A stretch of DNA of 64,000 bases from Vibrio penaeicida (GCF_019977755.1 NZ_AP025144.1:1240001-1304000); one strand, 5' to 3'. Positions 9,134 through 22,023 are shown, counted from the stretch's first letter. Numbers and translations are program-made. Notes: generated by a model from the sequence alone, not told the origin.

Positions 9134-9161
9134 TTGCAAAAAGCTTTTGCATCCGTAGAAT
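9134..9161 (+). promoter_or_regulatory. Probable promoter of the riboswitch-antiporter transcript
   Basis: A TTGCAA -35 (9134-9139), 16-base spacer and TAGAAT -10 (9156-9161) place a start about 40 bases before the aptamer. A palindrome GCAAAA-AGC-TTTTGC (9136-9150) lies between the two boxes and could be a repressor site; that is only a guess. Confidence 0.55.
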
Positions 9162-9200
9162 GACTCGCACCTGATTTAAGTGGTGGATTTTTAATCAATC

Positions 9201-9386
9201 CAGTACTTAAGGTAGAGGCGCAGTAATGATCAGTATGTTTCAAGAGGGTGATACCTAAGAGGGAAACAGAAAGGTGTTATTGCCGAAGTATTGAAAGCCA
9301 TCATTCTTCAATGCTGGGGTTATATCCGAATAGGTATAACACTGCCATAGTCTATATTGTTGTTAAACTATGGAGCGCTACTGTGG
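9201..9386 (+). ncRNA. Lysine riboswitch (L-box) aptamer
   Basis: The conserved L-box blocks appear in order: GGTAGAGGCGCAGTAATGAT (9211-9230), AAGGTGTTATTGCCGAAG, GCTGGGGTTATATCC, ATAGGTATAACACTGCCA and TATGGAGCGCTACTG ending at 9383. P1 can pair CAGTA (9201-9205) with TACTG (9379-9383). L-box elements upstream of NhaC-family transporters are known in gammaproteobacteria, where they repress expression when lysine is plentiful. Open frames seen across this region are chance. Confidence 0.93.
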
Positions 9387-9486
9387 GGTTGGGTGAAGTG
9401 TTCACTTCCCTTTCGCTTGTTCAACTTAAGGTATATATAATACCGACTACAGTAGATCTCTAACCAAATATTGGTTTCTGAAGATC
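9387..9486 (+). promoter_or_regulatory. Expression platform of the lysine riboswitch
   Basis: Two exclusive pairings can be drawn. The 3' side of P1, GAGCGCTACTGT (9373-9384), can pair with ACAGTAGATCTC (9449-9460) with two mismatches. Alternatively GATCT (9455-9459) pairs with AGATC (9482-9486) around an inner stem AACCAA / TTGGTT (9462-9467 with 9471-9476). The second structure buries the bases just before the ATG at 9487. This suggests translational control, with lysine binding favouring the closed hairpin. No strong terminator with a U tract is present. The pairing is from sequence; the mechanism is inferred. Confidence 0.65.
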
Positions 9487-11115
9487 ATGAATTTATTAGA
9501 TTTTGCATCGTCCCCCCTTTCATTGTTGCCACCGCTTGTCGCTTTAGGGCTAGCTATTATTACTCGTCGAGTTCTTGTCTCATTAGGTATGGGCATTCTT
9601 CTTGGTGGTTTACTGATCACTGACTATTCAATTACTGATTCCATTAAATATATATGGGACAAAGTATATGGCGTAGTTATTGAAACTAATGAAGTTACTG
9701 TTGATGGTGTAAAAGTAGAAGAGAGTAGCCTTAATAGCTGGAATATGAGTATTGTTGCGTTTCTTTTATTATTAGGAATGATGACAGCTTTACTTACCTT
9801 GTCTGGTGGCACTCGGGCATTCGCTGAATGGGCACAAAGCCGCGTGAAAAGTAAACGTGGTTCTAAATTACTCGCCGCATTTTTAGGTGTTTTTATTTTT
9901 GTTGATGATTACTTTAATAGCCTAGCCGTCGGAGCAATATCTCGCCCAGTCACGGATCGTTTTTATGTATCACGTTCTAAACTTGCTTATATTCTAGATT
10001 CCACTGCAGCTCCGATGTGCGTGTTAATGCCAGCATCTAGCTGGGGCGCTTATATAATGACTATCATTGGCGGGATTTTAGTCACTCACGGGTTGACGGA
10101 TTATTCTTCTGCGCTGAGTGCTTACGTCAATATGGTTCCAATGAATTTTTATGCGGTATTTGCACTGCTGATGGTCTTTGCTGTGGTGTGGTTCCAGCTA
10201 GACGTTGGACCGATGCGTAAAAAAGAAATTGAAGCCTCTCAAGGAATGGGATTTGATGATGCAAATAATCAATCCAGCAGTGAATTGAGTGAAGACCTTG
10301 ATATTAGCGAAAGTGAAAAAGGTAGAGTTGCCGATTTAATTATGCCAATTGTTGCTTTAATTCTAGCGACAATATTTTTTATGCTATATACCGGAGCAGA
10401 ATCACTCACTGAATCAGGTAAAGAATTTGATCTGTTAGGTGCGTTTGAAAATACCGATGTAGGTGCATCTTTATGCTATGGCGGTCTGATTGGTTTAGCG
10501 ACAGCACTTATTACCGTCTTCCGCCAGAAAATTGAATTATCTCAAATTGCTCGAACTTTATGGATCGGTGCTGGTTCAATGTTCGGTGCTATATTAATTT
10601 TGTTTTTTGCATGGACAATTGGTTCTGTAATAGGTGACTTAAAAACGGGCACTTACTTGTCTTCGTTAGTACAGGGCAACATCAGTGTTCATTGGTTACC
10701 TGTTATTTTATTCTTGCTATCTGGCTTGATGGCATTCTCGACAGGAACTTCTTGGGGAACATTTGGCATCATGTTGCCTATCGCTGGTGATATGGCTGGT
10801 GCGACAGACTTAGCGTTGATGCTTCCTATGCTGAGTGCCGTTTTAGCTGGTTCTGTATTCGGAGACCATTGTTCTCCAATTTCTGATACGACGATTCTAT
10901 CTTCGACGGGGGCTCGTTGTAATCACATTGATCACGTTGCAACGCAATTGCCTTACGCATTATCCGTTGCACTAGTATCTTGTGTTGGATTTGTTGTTCT
11001 AGGAATGACGTCATCCATTCTATTCTCATTCGCCGCTGCGAGTGTGACATTTGCTGTGGTATGTGGTGCTTTAAGTGTTATTTCCAAACGCAAACAAAGC
11101 CCAGCTAAGGCTTAA
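9487..11115 (+). CDS. NhaC-family transporter, probable lysine transporter (LysW-like)
   Basis: This 542-residue inner-membrane protein has many hydrophobic helices and NhaC-superfamily motifs: FVDDYFNSLAVGAI, DSTAAPMCVLMPASSWGAY, MAFSTGTSWGTFGIMLPIA and GSVFGDHCSPISDTTILSSTGA. Such proteins are annotated as Na+/H+ antiporters. Control by a lysine riboswitch makes lysine (or a related amine) the likelier substrate, as proposed for LysW in comparative genomics. A hydrophilic acidic loop of about 50 residues (around 250-285) separates the two halves. The ATG follows a weak Shine-Dalgarno sequence (GAAG) that lies inside the switch hairpin. Direction of transport is not shown by the sequence. 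Confidence 0.85.
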   Translation: MNLLDFASSPLSLLPPLVALGLAIITRRVLVSLGMGILLGGLLITDYSITDSIKYIWDKVYGVVIETNEVTVDGVKVEESSLNSWNMSIVAFLLLLGMMTALLTLSGGTRAFAEWAQSRVKSKRGSKLLAAFLGVFIFVDDYFNSLAVGAISRPVTDRFYVSRSKLAYILDSTAAPMCVLMPASSWGAYIMTIIGGILVTHGLTDYSSALSAYVNMVPMNFYAVFALLMVFAVVWFQLDVGPMRKKEIEASQGMGFDDANNQSSSELSEDLDISESEKGRVADLIMPIVALILATIFFMLYTGAESLTESGKEFDLLGAFENTDVGASLCYGGLIGLATALITVFRQKIELSQIARTLWIGAGSMFGAILILFFAWTIGSVIGDLKTGTYLSSLVQGNISVHWLPVILFLLSGLMAFSTGTSWGTFGIMLPIAGDMAGATDLALMLPMLSAVLAGSVFGDHCSPISDTTILSSTGARCNHIDHVATQLPYALSVALVSCVGFVVLGMTSSILFSFAAASVTFAVVCGALSVISKRKQSPAKA

Positions 11116-11141
11116 TTACTAAGTTCAATAGCTCTTAATCA

Positions 11142-11170
11142 AAAGAGCAGGTGAAAACCTGCTCTTTCTC
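11142..11170 (+). terminator. Bidirectional terminator between antiporter and lipoprotein genes
   Basis: An 11-bp stem AAAGAGCAGGT / ACCTGCTCTTT with loop GAAA is flanked by A and T runs, so it can serve both the antiporter (plus) and the convergent lipoprotein gene (minus). Confidence 0.88.
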
Positions 11171-11225
11171 TATCCACTCTTCTTCTATCTATTCGTTTTC
11201 TATCTACTCTTTTCTATACATCTTC
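11168..11225. repeat. Degenerate pyrimidine-rich repeat, four copies of TTCTATCTAYTCTT
   Basis: Four imperfect copies (11168-11181, 11183-11195, 11198-11211, 11212-11225) follow the terminator directly. The stop codon and last residues of the lipoprotein gene lie inside the repeat. Confidence 0.6.
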
Positions 11226-11668
11226 TGTAATGTCGCGAGGCAGCTTCTCGCTGAATCTCTCGTTGCTTTCTCTACTGCTTGTATTGAAATGTATGCCACA
11301 TTAGCCAAAGACGTTTCATTTAAACTTTCTGCTGAGATATCTTCACAACTTTCAGGGACAGATTGATAAGTTGCATCAGGGAAGGCATGGGTTACTACAT
11401 CTGCGTAATTTTGAAGTTGTTCGGATGTCATGTTTTTTACTGGTAGAGCTTCCAGTTCCTCATGGGTATAAGCCAATCCATCACTGTTAAAAGGACGACC
11501 TTCGAGGTTGTGTGGTGAAATTTCATATGCGGCTTCAGTAACATAAGGGAAATCCCAAGAAGGTGGTTCAGGGTAACCAGCATTATGAGAAGTAGTCGTA
11601 TCGGATGTACAGCCTGCTAATAAGATAGAAGCGCTTGCAGCCATTAATACCTTAAATTTGTTTATCAC
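11204..11668 (-). CDS. Small lipoprotein of unknown function
   Basis: The 154-residue product has a lipoprotein signal with lipobox LLAGC near residue 20, followed by a low-complexity TSDTTTSHN stretch. I choose the GTG at 11666-11668, which has AAGGA 7-8 bases upstream; a longer frame to 11764 would bury the signal peptide. The mature part contains a region YTHEELEALPVKNMTSEQLQ and two cysteines (ESCEDIS, ARSCLAT) that could form a disulfide in the periplasm. I do not recognise a domain. Its last codons fall in a degenerate repeat, so the C-terminus may vary between strains. Confidence 0.65.
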   Translation of the reverse strand: MINKFKVLMAASASILLAGCTSDTTTSHNAGYPEPPSWDFPYVTEAAYEISPHNLEGRPFNSDGLAYTHEELEALPVKNMTSEQLQNYADVVTHAFPDATYQSVPESCEDISAESLNETSLANVAYISIQAVEKATRDSARSCLATLQKMYRKE

Positions 11669-11846
11669 GTTTGTATCCTTAGGTAGAGGTAATAATATTG
11701 TTGTAAATATTTTGAATGGTGTTTTATTGTTGGGCAATACAAGAACATCGCATTTAATTACCAACTTGATGCATTTGTTTAACAGCTTCTAAGGACAAAC
11801 AGAAAAAGTGTCATTGCCGAGAAGACAATTTTTTTCGAATAGAGTC

Positions 11847-11875
11847 TTGCAAATCCAATTGAGCTTAGTTAGTGT
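11847..11875 (+). promoter_or_regulatory. Possible his operon promoter
   Basis: TTGCAA (11847-11852), a 17-base spacer and a poor -10 TAGTGT (11870-11875) would start transcription about 25 bases before hisL. The -10 match is weak. Confidence 0.35.
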
Positions 11876-11901
11876 GGAGTTAACTCAAGGAGAAACTAAA
11901 T

Positions 11902-11949
11902 ATGCGTAAAAGTGTAATGAACATTCATCACCATCATCATCCTGACTAG
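11902..11949 (+). CDS. hisL: Histidine operon leader peptide
   Basis: A 15-residue reading frame contains five consecutive histidine codons (CAT CAC CAT CAT CAT) and ends at TAG 11947-11949. AAGGAG at 11887-11892 is a good ribosome-binding site. Stalling on these codons senses charged tRNA-His and sets the fold of the downstream attenuator. This is the classic enterobacterial and Vibrio arrangement. Confidence 0.95.
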   Translation: MRKSVMNIHHHHHPD

Positions 11950-12055
11950 TCTTTCGGGAGGTTTACGCATACCCGAGAGGCTCAGAACTCTCGGTGGTTG
12001 AATCAGAAAATACAGATTTAAACCCTCGGGAGAGAAAACTCCCGAGGGTTTTTTC
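11950..12055 (+). terminator. his attenuator
   Basis: A strong terminator stem AACCCTCGGGAG / CTCCCGAGGGTT (12021-12032 with 12039-12050) is followed by a T run. Upstream, CCGAGAG / CTCTCGG (11973-11979 with 11988-11994) forms a hairpin. CTCTCGGTGGTT (11988-11999) can instead pair imperfectly with the 5' terminator arm. A further short pairing, TCGGG with CCCGA, lies just after the leader stop codon. I can see that alternative folds exist but cannot assign the exact order of switching by eye. Confidence 0.88.
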
Positions 12056-12113
12056 ATTTTTAACGACTTATAAAATATTAAATATTCACTAAATTTCGCA
12101 TAGGGACATCGTA

Positions 12114-13010
12114 ATGCAAACACAACGCCTAAGAATTGCTATTCAAAAAAAAGGACGCTTGAGTAAAGAGTGTCTAGACCTACTTAAAAAATGTGGCGCT
12201 AAGTTCAATATCATGGGGGAGAGACTTGTCGTTCACTCTGAAAACATGCCTATCGATCTTCTGCTTGTGCGAGACGACGATATTCCAGGGCTTATCATGG
12301 ACGGTGTTGTCGACTTAGGCTTCATTGGCGAAAATGAATTGGAAGAGGTGCGTTTAGACAGAAAAGCGCTAGGGGAGCCTTGCGAATTCGTTCCGCTTCG
12401 TCGTTTAGACTTTGGTGGCTGCCGTTTGTCCATCGCTATCGATAAAGATGAAGAATATAAAGGTCCTCAAGACCTTGCGGGTAAACGTATTGCAACGACG
12501 TATCCTCAACTACTAAAAAGCTACATGGATGAACAAGGCGTTGAGTTCAGCGCTTGTGTACTGACTGGTTCTGTTGAAGTTGCACCGAGAGCAGGGCTTG
12601 CTGACGCTATTGCTGATCTCGTCTCAACAGGTGCAACGCTTGAAGCCAATGGTCTTAAAGAAGCAGAAGTTATCTTTAAATCTAAGGCGACCCTGATTCA
12701 ACGTAAAGGTGAGTTCGAAGCAGACAAAAAAGCTTTGATTGAAAAGCTGCTGACTCGCATGCAAGGCGTTTTACAAGCTAAAGAATCTAAGTACATCATG
12801 CTACATGCCCCAACGGATAAGCTAGAACAAGTCAAAGCTTTACTTCCAGGAGCTGAAGATCCAACCGTGCTTCCACTGTCTGCTGAGCAAAACCGCGTTG
12901 CTGTACATCTTGTTAGCACTGAAAACCTGTTTTGGGAAACCATGGAACAATTGAAAGAGCTTGGCGCCAGCTCAATTTTGGTACTGCCAATTGAAAAAAT
13001 GATGGAGTAA
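12114..13010 (+). CDS. hisG: ATP phosphoribosyltransferase
   Basis: HisG (298 residues) joins ATP and PRPP in the first, feedback-inhibited step of histidine synthesis. It is the long form with a C-terminal regulatory ACT-like domain, so no HisZ is needed. Visible are [15 protein letters not shown] at the start, the [12 protein letters not shown] substrate region, and the PRPP-binding stretch [15 protein letters not shown]. The length equals that of E. coli HisG (299). AGGGA precedes the ATG. It is the first structural gene after the attenuator and is 4 bases from hisD. Confidence 0.97.
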   Translation: MQTQRLRIAIQKKGRLSKECLDLLKKCGAKFNIMGERLVVHSENMPIDLLLVRDDDIPGLIMDGVVDLGFIGENELEEVRLDRKALGEPCEFVPLRRLDFGGCRLSIAIDKDEEYKGPQDLAGKRIATTYPQLLKSYMDEQGVEFSACVLTGSVEVAPRAGLADAIADLVSTGATLEANGLKEAEVIFKSKATLIQRKGEFEADKKALIEKLLTRMQGVLQAKESKYIMLHAPTDKLEQVKALLPGAEDPTVLPLSAEQNRVAVHLVSTENLFWETMEQLKELGASSILVLPIEKMME

Positions 13011-13014
13011 TGGG

Positions 13015-15365
<2,351 letters not shown>

Positions 15366-15379
15366 GAAAGGAAATCGTA

Positions 15380-16453
15380 GTGAGCAAGCAACAAAAAATT
15401 CTATTTATTGATCGTGATGGCACTTTAATCGTAGAGCCACCAGAAGATTTTCAGGTTGACCGTCTCGATAAATTAAAGTTCGAACCGTTTGTGATTCCTA
15501 GCCTACTGGCTTTGCAGGATGCGGGCTACCGATTGGTTATGGTGACGAACCAAGATGGACTCGGCACAGACAGCTACCCTCAAGAAAATTTCGATGCGCC
15601 ACATAATATGATGATGGAGATCTTTGAGTCACAGGGGGTGAAGTTTGACGATGTTCTAATATGTCCACACTTTGACGAAGACAACTGTTCTTGCCGAAAA
15701 CCACAACTGGGGATGGTGAAAGAGTACCTTCAAGGTGGAAAAGTGGATTTTCGAAGCTCAGTAGTGATTGGTGATCGCGAAACGGATCTTCAATTGGCTG
15801 AAAACATGGCCATTCGCGGAATTCAGTATAACCCAGAAACCATGGGATGGCGGACTATTCTAAAAGATCTGACCGTGAATGCGCGTGTGTCTGAAGTGGT
15901 TCGTACAACCAAAGAAACCGACATCAAGGTAAACGTTAACCTTGATGAGCAAGGTGGGAACGACATCAAAACAGGCTTGGGCTTTTTTGACCACATGTTG
16001 GATCAAATCGCGACACACGGCGGATTCCAAATTAAATGCAGTGTGGACGGTGACCTGCACATTGATGACCACCACACCATTGAAGATACTGCGCTGGCGT
16101 TAGGGCAAGCATTAAAAGAAGCGTTAGGAGATAAGCGTGGTATTGGTCGTTTCGGCTTCAGTTTGCCAATGGATGAATGCTTAGCGCAATGTGCGCTGGA
16201 TTTGTCGGGCAGAGCTTACCTCGTCTTCGATGCAAAATTTAGCCGTGAAATGGTTGGCGACTTTTCAACGGAAATGGCGGAACACTTTTTCCGTTCTATA
16301 GCGGATTCTATGGCTTGTACCTTGCACCTATCTTCTACCGGTGAAAACGACCACCATATTGTAGAAAGCCTATTCAAATCGTTTGGTCGTACACTTCGCC
16401 AAGCCATTAAAGTAGAAGGTAACGAATTACCAAGCAGCAAGGGCATGCTTTAA
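15380..16453 (+). CDS. hisB: Bifunctional histidinol-phosphatase / imidazoleglycerol-phosphate dehydratase
   Basis: HisB (357 residues) is the fused gammaproteobacterial form. The N-terminal HAD phosphatase has the nucleophile motif [19 protein letters not shown] and a zinc-binding Cys/His loop ([15 protein letters not shown]). The C-terminal dehydratase begins near residue 167 ([18 protein letters not shown]) and carries metal-binding [30 protein letters not shown] and [16 protein letters not shown]. The GTG start follows AAGGAAA. Both active sites look intact. Confidence 0.97.
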   Translation: MSKQQKILFIDRDGTLIVEPPEDFQVDRLDKLKFEPFVIPSLLALQDAGYRLVMVTNQDGLGTDSYPQENFDAPHNMMMEIFESQGVKFDDVLICPHFDEDNCSCRKPQLGMVKEYLQGGKVDFRSSVVIGDRETDLQLAENMAIRGIQYNPETMGWRTILKDLTVNARVSEVVRTTKETDIKVNVNLDEQGGNDIKTGLGFFDHMLDQIATHGGFQIKCSVDGDLHIDDHHTIEDTALALGQALKEALGDKRGIGRFGFSLPMDECLAQCALDLSGRAYLVFDAKFSREMVGDFSTEMAEHFFRSIADSMACTLHLSSTGENDHHIVESLFKSFGRTLRQAIKVEGNELPSSKGML

Positions 16454-16466
16454 AGGGGAAAGACAC

Positions 16467-17081
16467 GTGACAGAACAAAGAGTCGTCATAATTGATACTG
16501 GATGCGCCAATGTGTCCTCTGTGAAGTTCGCTATTGAACGTCTAGGTTATAAAGTCACCATTTCCAAAGATCCTGAGGTGGTACTCGCAGCGGACAAGCT
16601 GTTTTTGCCTGGTGTCGGAACCGCAAGTGAAGCCATGAAAAACCTTCGAGAGCGAGATCTGATTGATCTCGTTAAGAAGGTTGAGAAGCCGCTACTTGGT
16701 ATTTGTTTGGGTATGCAGCTGCTAGGAAAAGTCTCTCAAGAGAAAGGCCAGCAGGCGAATGAGTCGGTGGAATGCCTTGGGCTGTGTGACGGTGAAGTCA
16801 ATTTGATGGAAACGGGCGAGCTACCTTTACCACATATGGGGTGGAATACAGTTTCAGCGAAAGCAGGGCACCCGCTGTTCAAAGGTATTGAGGAAGGTGA
16901 ATATTTCTATTTTGTGCATAGCTTTGCCATGCCAGTAGGTGACTACACAATCGCCAACTGTGACTATGGAAACCCGTTCACCGCAGCGGTACAAAGTGGT
17001 AACTATTATGGTGTGCAATTTCACCCAGAACGTTCTTCTAAAGCCGGCTCTAAGCTCATTGAAAACTTTCTGAATTTATAA
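16467..17081 (+). CDS. hisH: Imidazole glycerol phosphate synthase, glutaminase subunit
   Basis: HisH (204 residues) is a class I glutamine amidotransferase that supplies ammonia to HisF. The catalytic cysteine is in [11 protein letters not shown] near residue 80, and the His/Glu of the triad in [13 protein letters not shown] near the C-terminus. LFLPGVGTA forms the oxyanion-strand region. The GTG start has AAGGGGAAAG upstream. It is separated from hisF by hisA, as in enteric bacteria. Confidence 0.97.
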   Translation: MTEQRVVIIDTGCANVSSVKFAIERLGYKVTISKDPEVVLAADKLFLPGVGTASEAMKNLRERDLIDLVKKVEKPLLGICLGMQLLGKVSQEKGQQANESVECLGLCDGEVNLMETGELPLPHMGWNTVSAKAGHPLFKGIEEGEYFYFVHSFAMPVGDYTIANCDYGNPFTAAVQSGNYYGVQFHPERSSKAGSKLIENFLNL

Positions 17082-17092
17082 GGGAATTATAA

Positions 17093-18581
<1,489 letters not shown>

Positions 18582-18585
<4 letters not shown>

Positions 18586-19217
18586 GTTTTGAATCAACTG
18601 AAGTCAGTGCACTGTCTGAGCGCATCAATTGGGACAAAGTGGATGGTTTGGTTCCAGCCATAGTGCAGGACTTCCAGTCTAGCCAAGTCTTAATGATGGG
18701 TTACATGAATCAAGATGCGCTAGCGAAAACAGGTGAAACGGGTCAGGTGACTTTTTTCTCTAGAACGAAAGAGCGTTTGTGGACCAAAGGTGAAACGTCG
18801 GGCAACGTCCTAGCATTAAAAAATATCTCATTAGACTGTGATAACGATACGTTACTTGTAAAGGTCGATCCTGTTGGACCTACTTGCCACAAAGGCACTA
18901 CGACGTGTTGGGATGGTGATCCTCAAGAAGAGTCACAAATGGTGTGGCTTCATCAGCTTGAGCAGCTATTGGCTGCCCGCAAGAATGCCGATCCAGATTC
19001 TTCCTATACTGCCAGCTTATACGCCCGTGGCACCAAGCGTATTTCGCAAAAAGTGGGCGAAGAAGGGGTTGAAGTTGCGCTTGCGGCGACGTCGGGCGAC
19101 AAGGCGGAGTTAGTCTGTGAGTCTGCCGATTTGATATACCACTTGTTGGTGCTATTGCAAGATCAAGGTTTATCGATGGACGATGTGGTTAATAAACTGA
19201 AAGAGCGTCACAAATAG
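18582..19217 (+). CDS. hisI: Bifunctional phosphoribosyl-AMP cyclohydrolase / phosphoribosyl-ATP pyrophosphatase
   Basis: HisIE (211 residues) carries two fused enzymes. The N-terminal cyclohydrolase has [20 protein letters not shown] and the zinc site [11 protein letters not shown]...[12 protein letters not shown]. The C-terminal pyrophosphatase begins near residue 115 ([13 protein letters not shown]) and has the helical motif [14 protein letters not shown] with [16 protein letters not shown]. It is the last gene of the operon, followed by a strong terminator. Confidence 0.97.
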
Positions 19218-19237
19218 CATTCTAATCGTTGTTTTTA

Positions 19238-19268
19238 GAAGCCTCTACGTCAGAGGCTTCTTTCTCTT
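19238..19268 (+). terminator. his operon terminator
   Basis: A 10-bp stem AGAAGCCTCT / AGAGGCTTCT (19238-19247 with 19253-19262) with loop ACGTC is followed by a pyrimidine-rich tract. It may also act on the convergent ychJ transcript. Confidence 0.82.
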
Positions 19269-19296
19269 CTTTCTCTTCTTTCTCTTCTTTCTCTTA
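19261..19296. repeat. Four perfect 9-bp tandem repeats, CTTTCTCTT
   Basis: CTTTCTCTT occurs four times head to tail with no mismatch, overlapping the distal arm of the his terminator. It is non-coding and is a likely length-variable site. Confidence 0.9.
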
Positions 19297-19323
19297 TTTG
19301 TTTCACCTATTTGCGAAGTACAG

Positions 19324-19836
19324 CTAGCCACAGCATTTCTTAAATTTCTTGCCACTTCCACAAACACATGGGTCGTTTCGTCCAACTTTAAGGTTTTTAA
19401 TGGGCTGACTCAGTCTAGGGTCAGGACCTTCAGAGGGCTGAGTTTCCTCTTCTGGAAAAGTCCCGTCGACGTAATACCACATGCCATTTTCACGAAGGAA
19501 TCGAGAGCGTTCACCTAAACAGTATTGTTGGTTATCTTCATTGAAGTAAGCTTTAAACTCGACGTAACCCTCGTCAGCATGGCTGCCGCTTTCGGTGTTG
19601 ATCACTTCCAGCTTACACCAGTCACTTTCTACCGAATTAGCAATCCCTTCTCTCTGTTCATCGGCATTTTGTGATGGATGATAAGTATCAACAACGAAAT
19701 CCACCATTCCTTTAACGTGTGCACTGTAGCGAGCACGCATCAACATTTCAGGTTGGGTGGCAGCTGCGTGATTTAAGTGGACGATTTCACAGCAATCTTG
19801 ATAAGAACGAGAGTTTCCACATGGGCAATTAGACAT
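19324..19836 (-). CDS. ychJ: YchJ family (UPF0225) SEC-C motif protein
   Basis: This 170-residue protein has two metal-binding SEC-C motifs, one at the N-terminus ([13 protein letters not shown]) and one at the extreme C-terminus ([17 protein letters not shown]), around a YchJ core ([43 protein letters not shown]). I start it at CAT 19834-19836 (MSNCPCGN), which places the first cysteines as in E. coli YchJ; a frame to 19887 is longer but unsupported. SEC-C modules bind zinc and occur in SecA. The cellular role of YchJ is unknown. Confidence 0.9.
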   Translation of the reverse strand: MSNCPCGNSRSYQDCCEIVHLNHAAATQPEMLMRARYSAHVKGMVDFVVDTYHPSQNADEQREGIANSVESDWCKLEVINTESGSHADEGYVEFKAYFNEDNQQYCLGERSRFLRENGMWYYVDGTFPEEETQPSEGPDPRLSQPIKNLKVGRNDPCVCGSGKKFKKCCG

Positions 19837-19957
19837 AGCACTTCTACCAGATAGAGCGTAGTAAGCTAAACCGAAGTGCACCTTCAATTTAGCCTACAGT
19901 TTATTTTAGCTAGGAGGCTATCACGCTTTAAAAATGAAAGGTAGAGAGTGGTATGTG

Positions 19958-21169
19958 TTAATCTACATCCATTAATTCTTGAGACCAACTAATTGCCTCT
20001 CGGTAACAATCAGCCACACAGTTTTCACTTAAATTCAGTTCAGTTCGCTTACTTACTGCCGTTGTCCAATCGGCACGTTCAAACGCTTTAACCAGTGTAT
20101 AAATGTCACCCAATATACCCTGTTGGTCCAATAAAGCGTCTTTAACCTTTTGGTCTACAGGAATAGATTGGAGGATTTCCTCCATGGATTGATCTAATAA
20201 AGAATCCAGTAAAGACAACATACCAGTTAAAAATGCGAGACTTTTATCCGCGTCACCTCGATAGCTAGACGCGACCAATTCGGAGAATCTCGCTCTTGTT
20301 ATCGATAAGGTATAAAGCGTATTGGGTTTCCCTTCATTAGTATTTGAAACAGCAACCAAAGATATGAATTTTCTCAGTTTATCTTCACCCAAATAAACCA
20401 ACGCTTGTTTGAATGACTTTATCTCATTTGAAACGCTAGATGATGAATTGACATAGCGCAGAAGCTTGTATGAGAGAGAAACATCCGTTGCGACTAAGCG
20501 TTCAATTTCGGTGTAGTTGATTTGGTCACTAGAGATTTCTTTACACAGTTGAACAACCGTTAATAATGCTGGTTCAATAGCGCGATGCTGTATCATTTCA
20601 GGCTTTGCAAAAAAGTAACCTTGGAATAACGTAAACCCAACGTCTTTAGCATGCTGAAACTCATCATAAGTCTCCACTTTTTCTGCCAAAAATTGAATCT
20701 TTGAGTTCTTAAGCTTTGAAATAAAATAAGCCGCCTTACTGATGGGGACGGTGCGAATATCAAATTTGATGATGCATACTAATGGCAAGAAGCGCTTCCA
20801 TTCTGGGCTTGGAACAAAGTCATCCAGAGCGATCTTATAGCCAAGTAAGTATAAGTCTTTAAGCGCTTTATAAAGCTCGTCCGTAGGTTCACAATCTTCC
20901 AATACTTCAATAATGATAGAGCTACGTGGAAAGAGAGCCGGAATCTGGCTGATCAAACTTTCATAGGGGAAATTCACAAACCCTTTTAGGGAGCCTAAAT
21001 TGTTTTGATTTGGGCTCAAGAACTGATCGCTAAATAATCGTTTTGTTGCGAGTTCCGGTTCGATATCTGGAAACGTGTTCTTAGGACCATCACGAAATAA
21101 CAACTCGTAACCCATAGTCTTGAGGTCGAGGTCAAATATGGGCTGTCGTGCAACATAAGAGTATTTCAA
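19958..21169 (-). CDS. EAL-HDOD signalling protein, probably catalytically inactive
   Basis: The 403-residue protein has an N-terminal EAL-like domain (1-200) and a C-terminal HDOD domain (200-400: LSYKLLRYVNSS, IKSFKQALVYLGEDKLRKFISL). In the EAL part the signature is YELLFRDG instead of EALLR, the metal-binding DDFG reads DDFV, and KID reads KFD. This points to loss of c-di-GMP phosphodiesterase activity. The LAEKVET and LFQGYFFAKP segments are kept. Such proteins (YuxH class) regulate motility and biofilm in some Vibrio. There is no signal peptide or membrane segment. It follows lpxH on the same strand. Confidence 0.85.
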   Translation of the reverse strand: MKYSYVARQPIFDLDLKTMGYELLFRDGPKNTFPDIEPELATKRLFSDQFLSPNQNNLGSLKGFVNFPYESLISQIPALFPRSSIIIEVLEDCEPTDELYKALKDLYLLGYKIALDDFVPSPEWKRFLPLVCIIKFDIRTVPISKAAYFISKLKNSKIQFLAEKVETYDEFQHAKDVGFTLFQGYFFAKPEMIQHRAIEPALLTVVQLCKEISSDQINYTEIERLVATDVSLSYKLLRYVNSSSSVSNEIKSFKQALVYLGEDKLRKFISLVAVSNTNEGKPNTLYTLSITRARFSELVASSYRGDADKSLAFLTGMLSLLDSLLDQSMEEILQSIPVDQKVKDALLDQQGILGDIYTLVKAFERADWTTAVSKRTELNLSENCVADCYREAISWSQELMDVD

Positions 21170-21263
21170 TGGTATTACTCACGTCTAATTATTGGAATGG
21201 CGCTGTATAATAATCAGACGAAAGAAATTATCTATATTTAGCTCAATAGACTGTTACACTGTG

Positions 21264-22013
21264 TTACGTAGAGAGCGGTTTTAGCTGTGGCTTTAGCGCA
21301 AAAGAAATCCGTTTTACCCCAGATTCATCGTAAGCTAACGCGTAGCCTTCCTTGTACCAATCTCCTAATACAACCCTTTTCCCATGGGCGTTTTTGAGCT
21401 CAATATTGTGTTCATCTGGTCTATGGGTATGGCCATGTATCATCAACAGAACGTTATACGAATTCATGACACGTTCCACTTCAGATTCTGTGACATCCAT
21501 GATATTCAGAGCTTTTGATTTCTTGTCACTTCGGGTTTTATTTTGAACGTTTTTGACAATTTTCTTTCTTAGAAAAAGAGGGACGCTTAAGAATAATTTT
21601 TGTAGCCATCGTTGATGTACTTTTTTCCTGAATTCTTGGTACTTAACATCATCAAGACATAATGTATCACCATGAAGAAGCAGAGTAGGTGTACCATAAA
21701 GGTTGATTTTTGTTTCTTCAGGCAAAAGCTCAACACCGGTCTCTTTGCTGAAACGGCTACTGATTAGAAAATCACGATTTCCGTGAATGAAGTAACAGCA
21801 AACGCCAGAGTCTGTGAGAGACTTGAACGCGCTGATAATTGATCGGCTGAACGGCGAGTTATCATCATCACCAATCCAGAAATCGAACAGATCACCTAAT
21901 ACGTATAGCTTTTCAGCCTTAATAGCGTGATGTTCAAGGAAATAAAAAAAACCTTCAGTGATTTCAGGGTGGGCAGGAGATAAATGCAGGTCAGAAATAA
22001 AAAGAGTGGTCAT
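21264..22013 (-). CDS. lpxH: UDP-2,3-diacylglucosamine diphosphatase
   Basis: LpxH (249 residues) makes lipid X in lipid A synthesis at the inner membrane. It is a calcineurin-like metallophosphoesterase with [50 protein letters not shown] and [13 protein letters not shown], so all metal ligands are present. Length and motif order match E. coli LpxH. It lies 38 bp downstream of ppiB, separated by a hairpin. Confidence 0.96.
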   Translation of the reverse strand: MTTLFISDLHLSPAHPEITEGFFYFLEHHAIKAEKLYVLGDLFDFWIGDDDNSPFSRSIISAFKSLTDSGVCCYFIHGNRDFLISSRFSKETGVELLPEETKINLYGTPTLLLHGDTLCLDDVKYQEFRKKVHQRWLQKLFLSVPLFLRKKIVKNVQNKTRSDKKSKALNIMDVTESEVERVMNSYNVLLMIHGHTHRPDEHNIELKNAHGKRVVLGDWYKEGYALAYDESGVKRISFALKPQLKPLST

Positions 22014-22023
22014 AAGCCTTAGA

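Noticed and set aside
9248..9463. Plus-strand 71-codon frame upstream of the NhaC gene
   Set aside because: It lies wholly within the lysine riboswitch, whose conserved RNA blocks explain the sequence.
11896..12123. Minus-strand 75-codon frame over the his leader
   Set aside because: The interval is explained by hisL and the attenuator on the plus strand.
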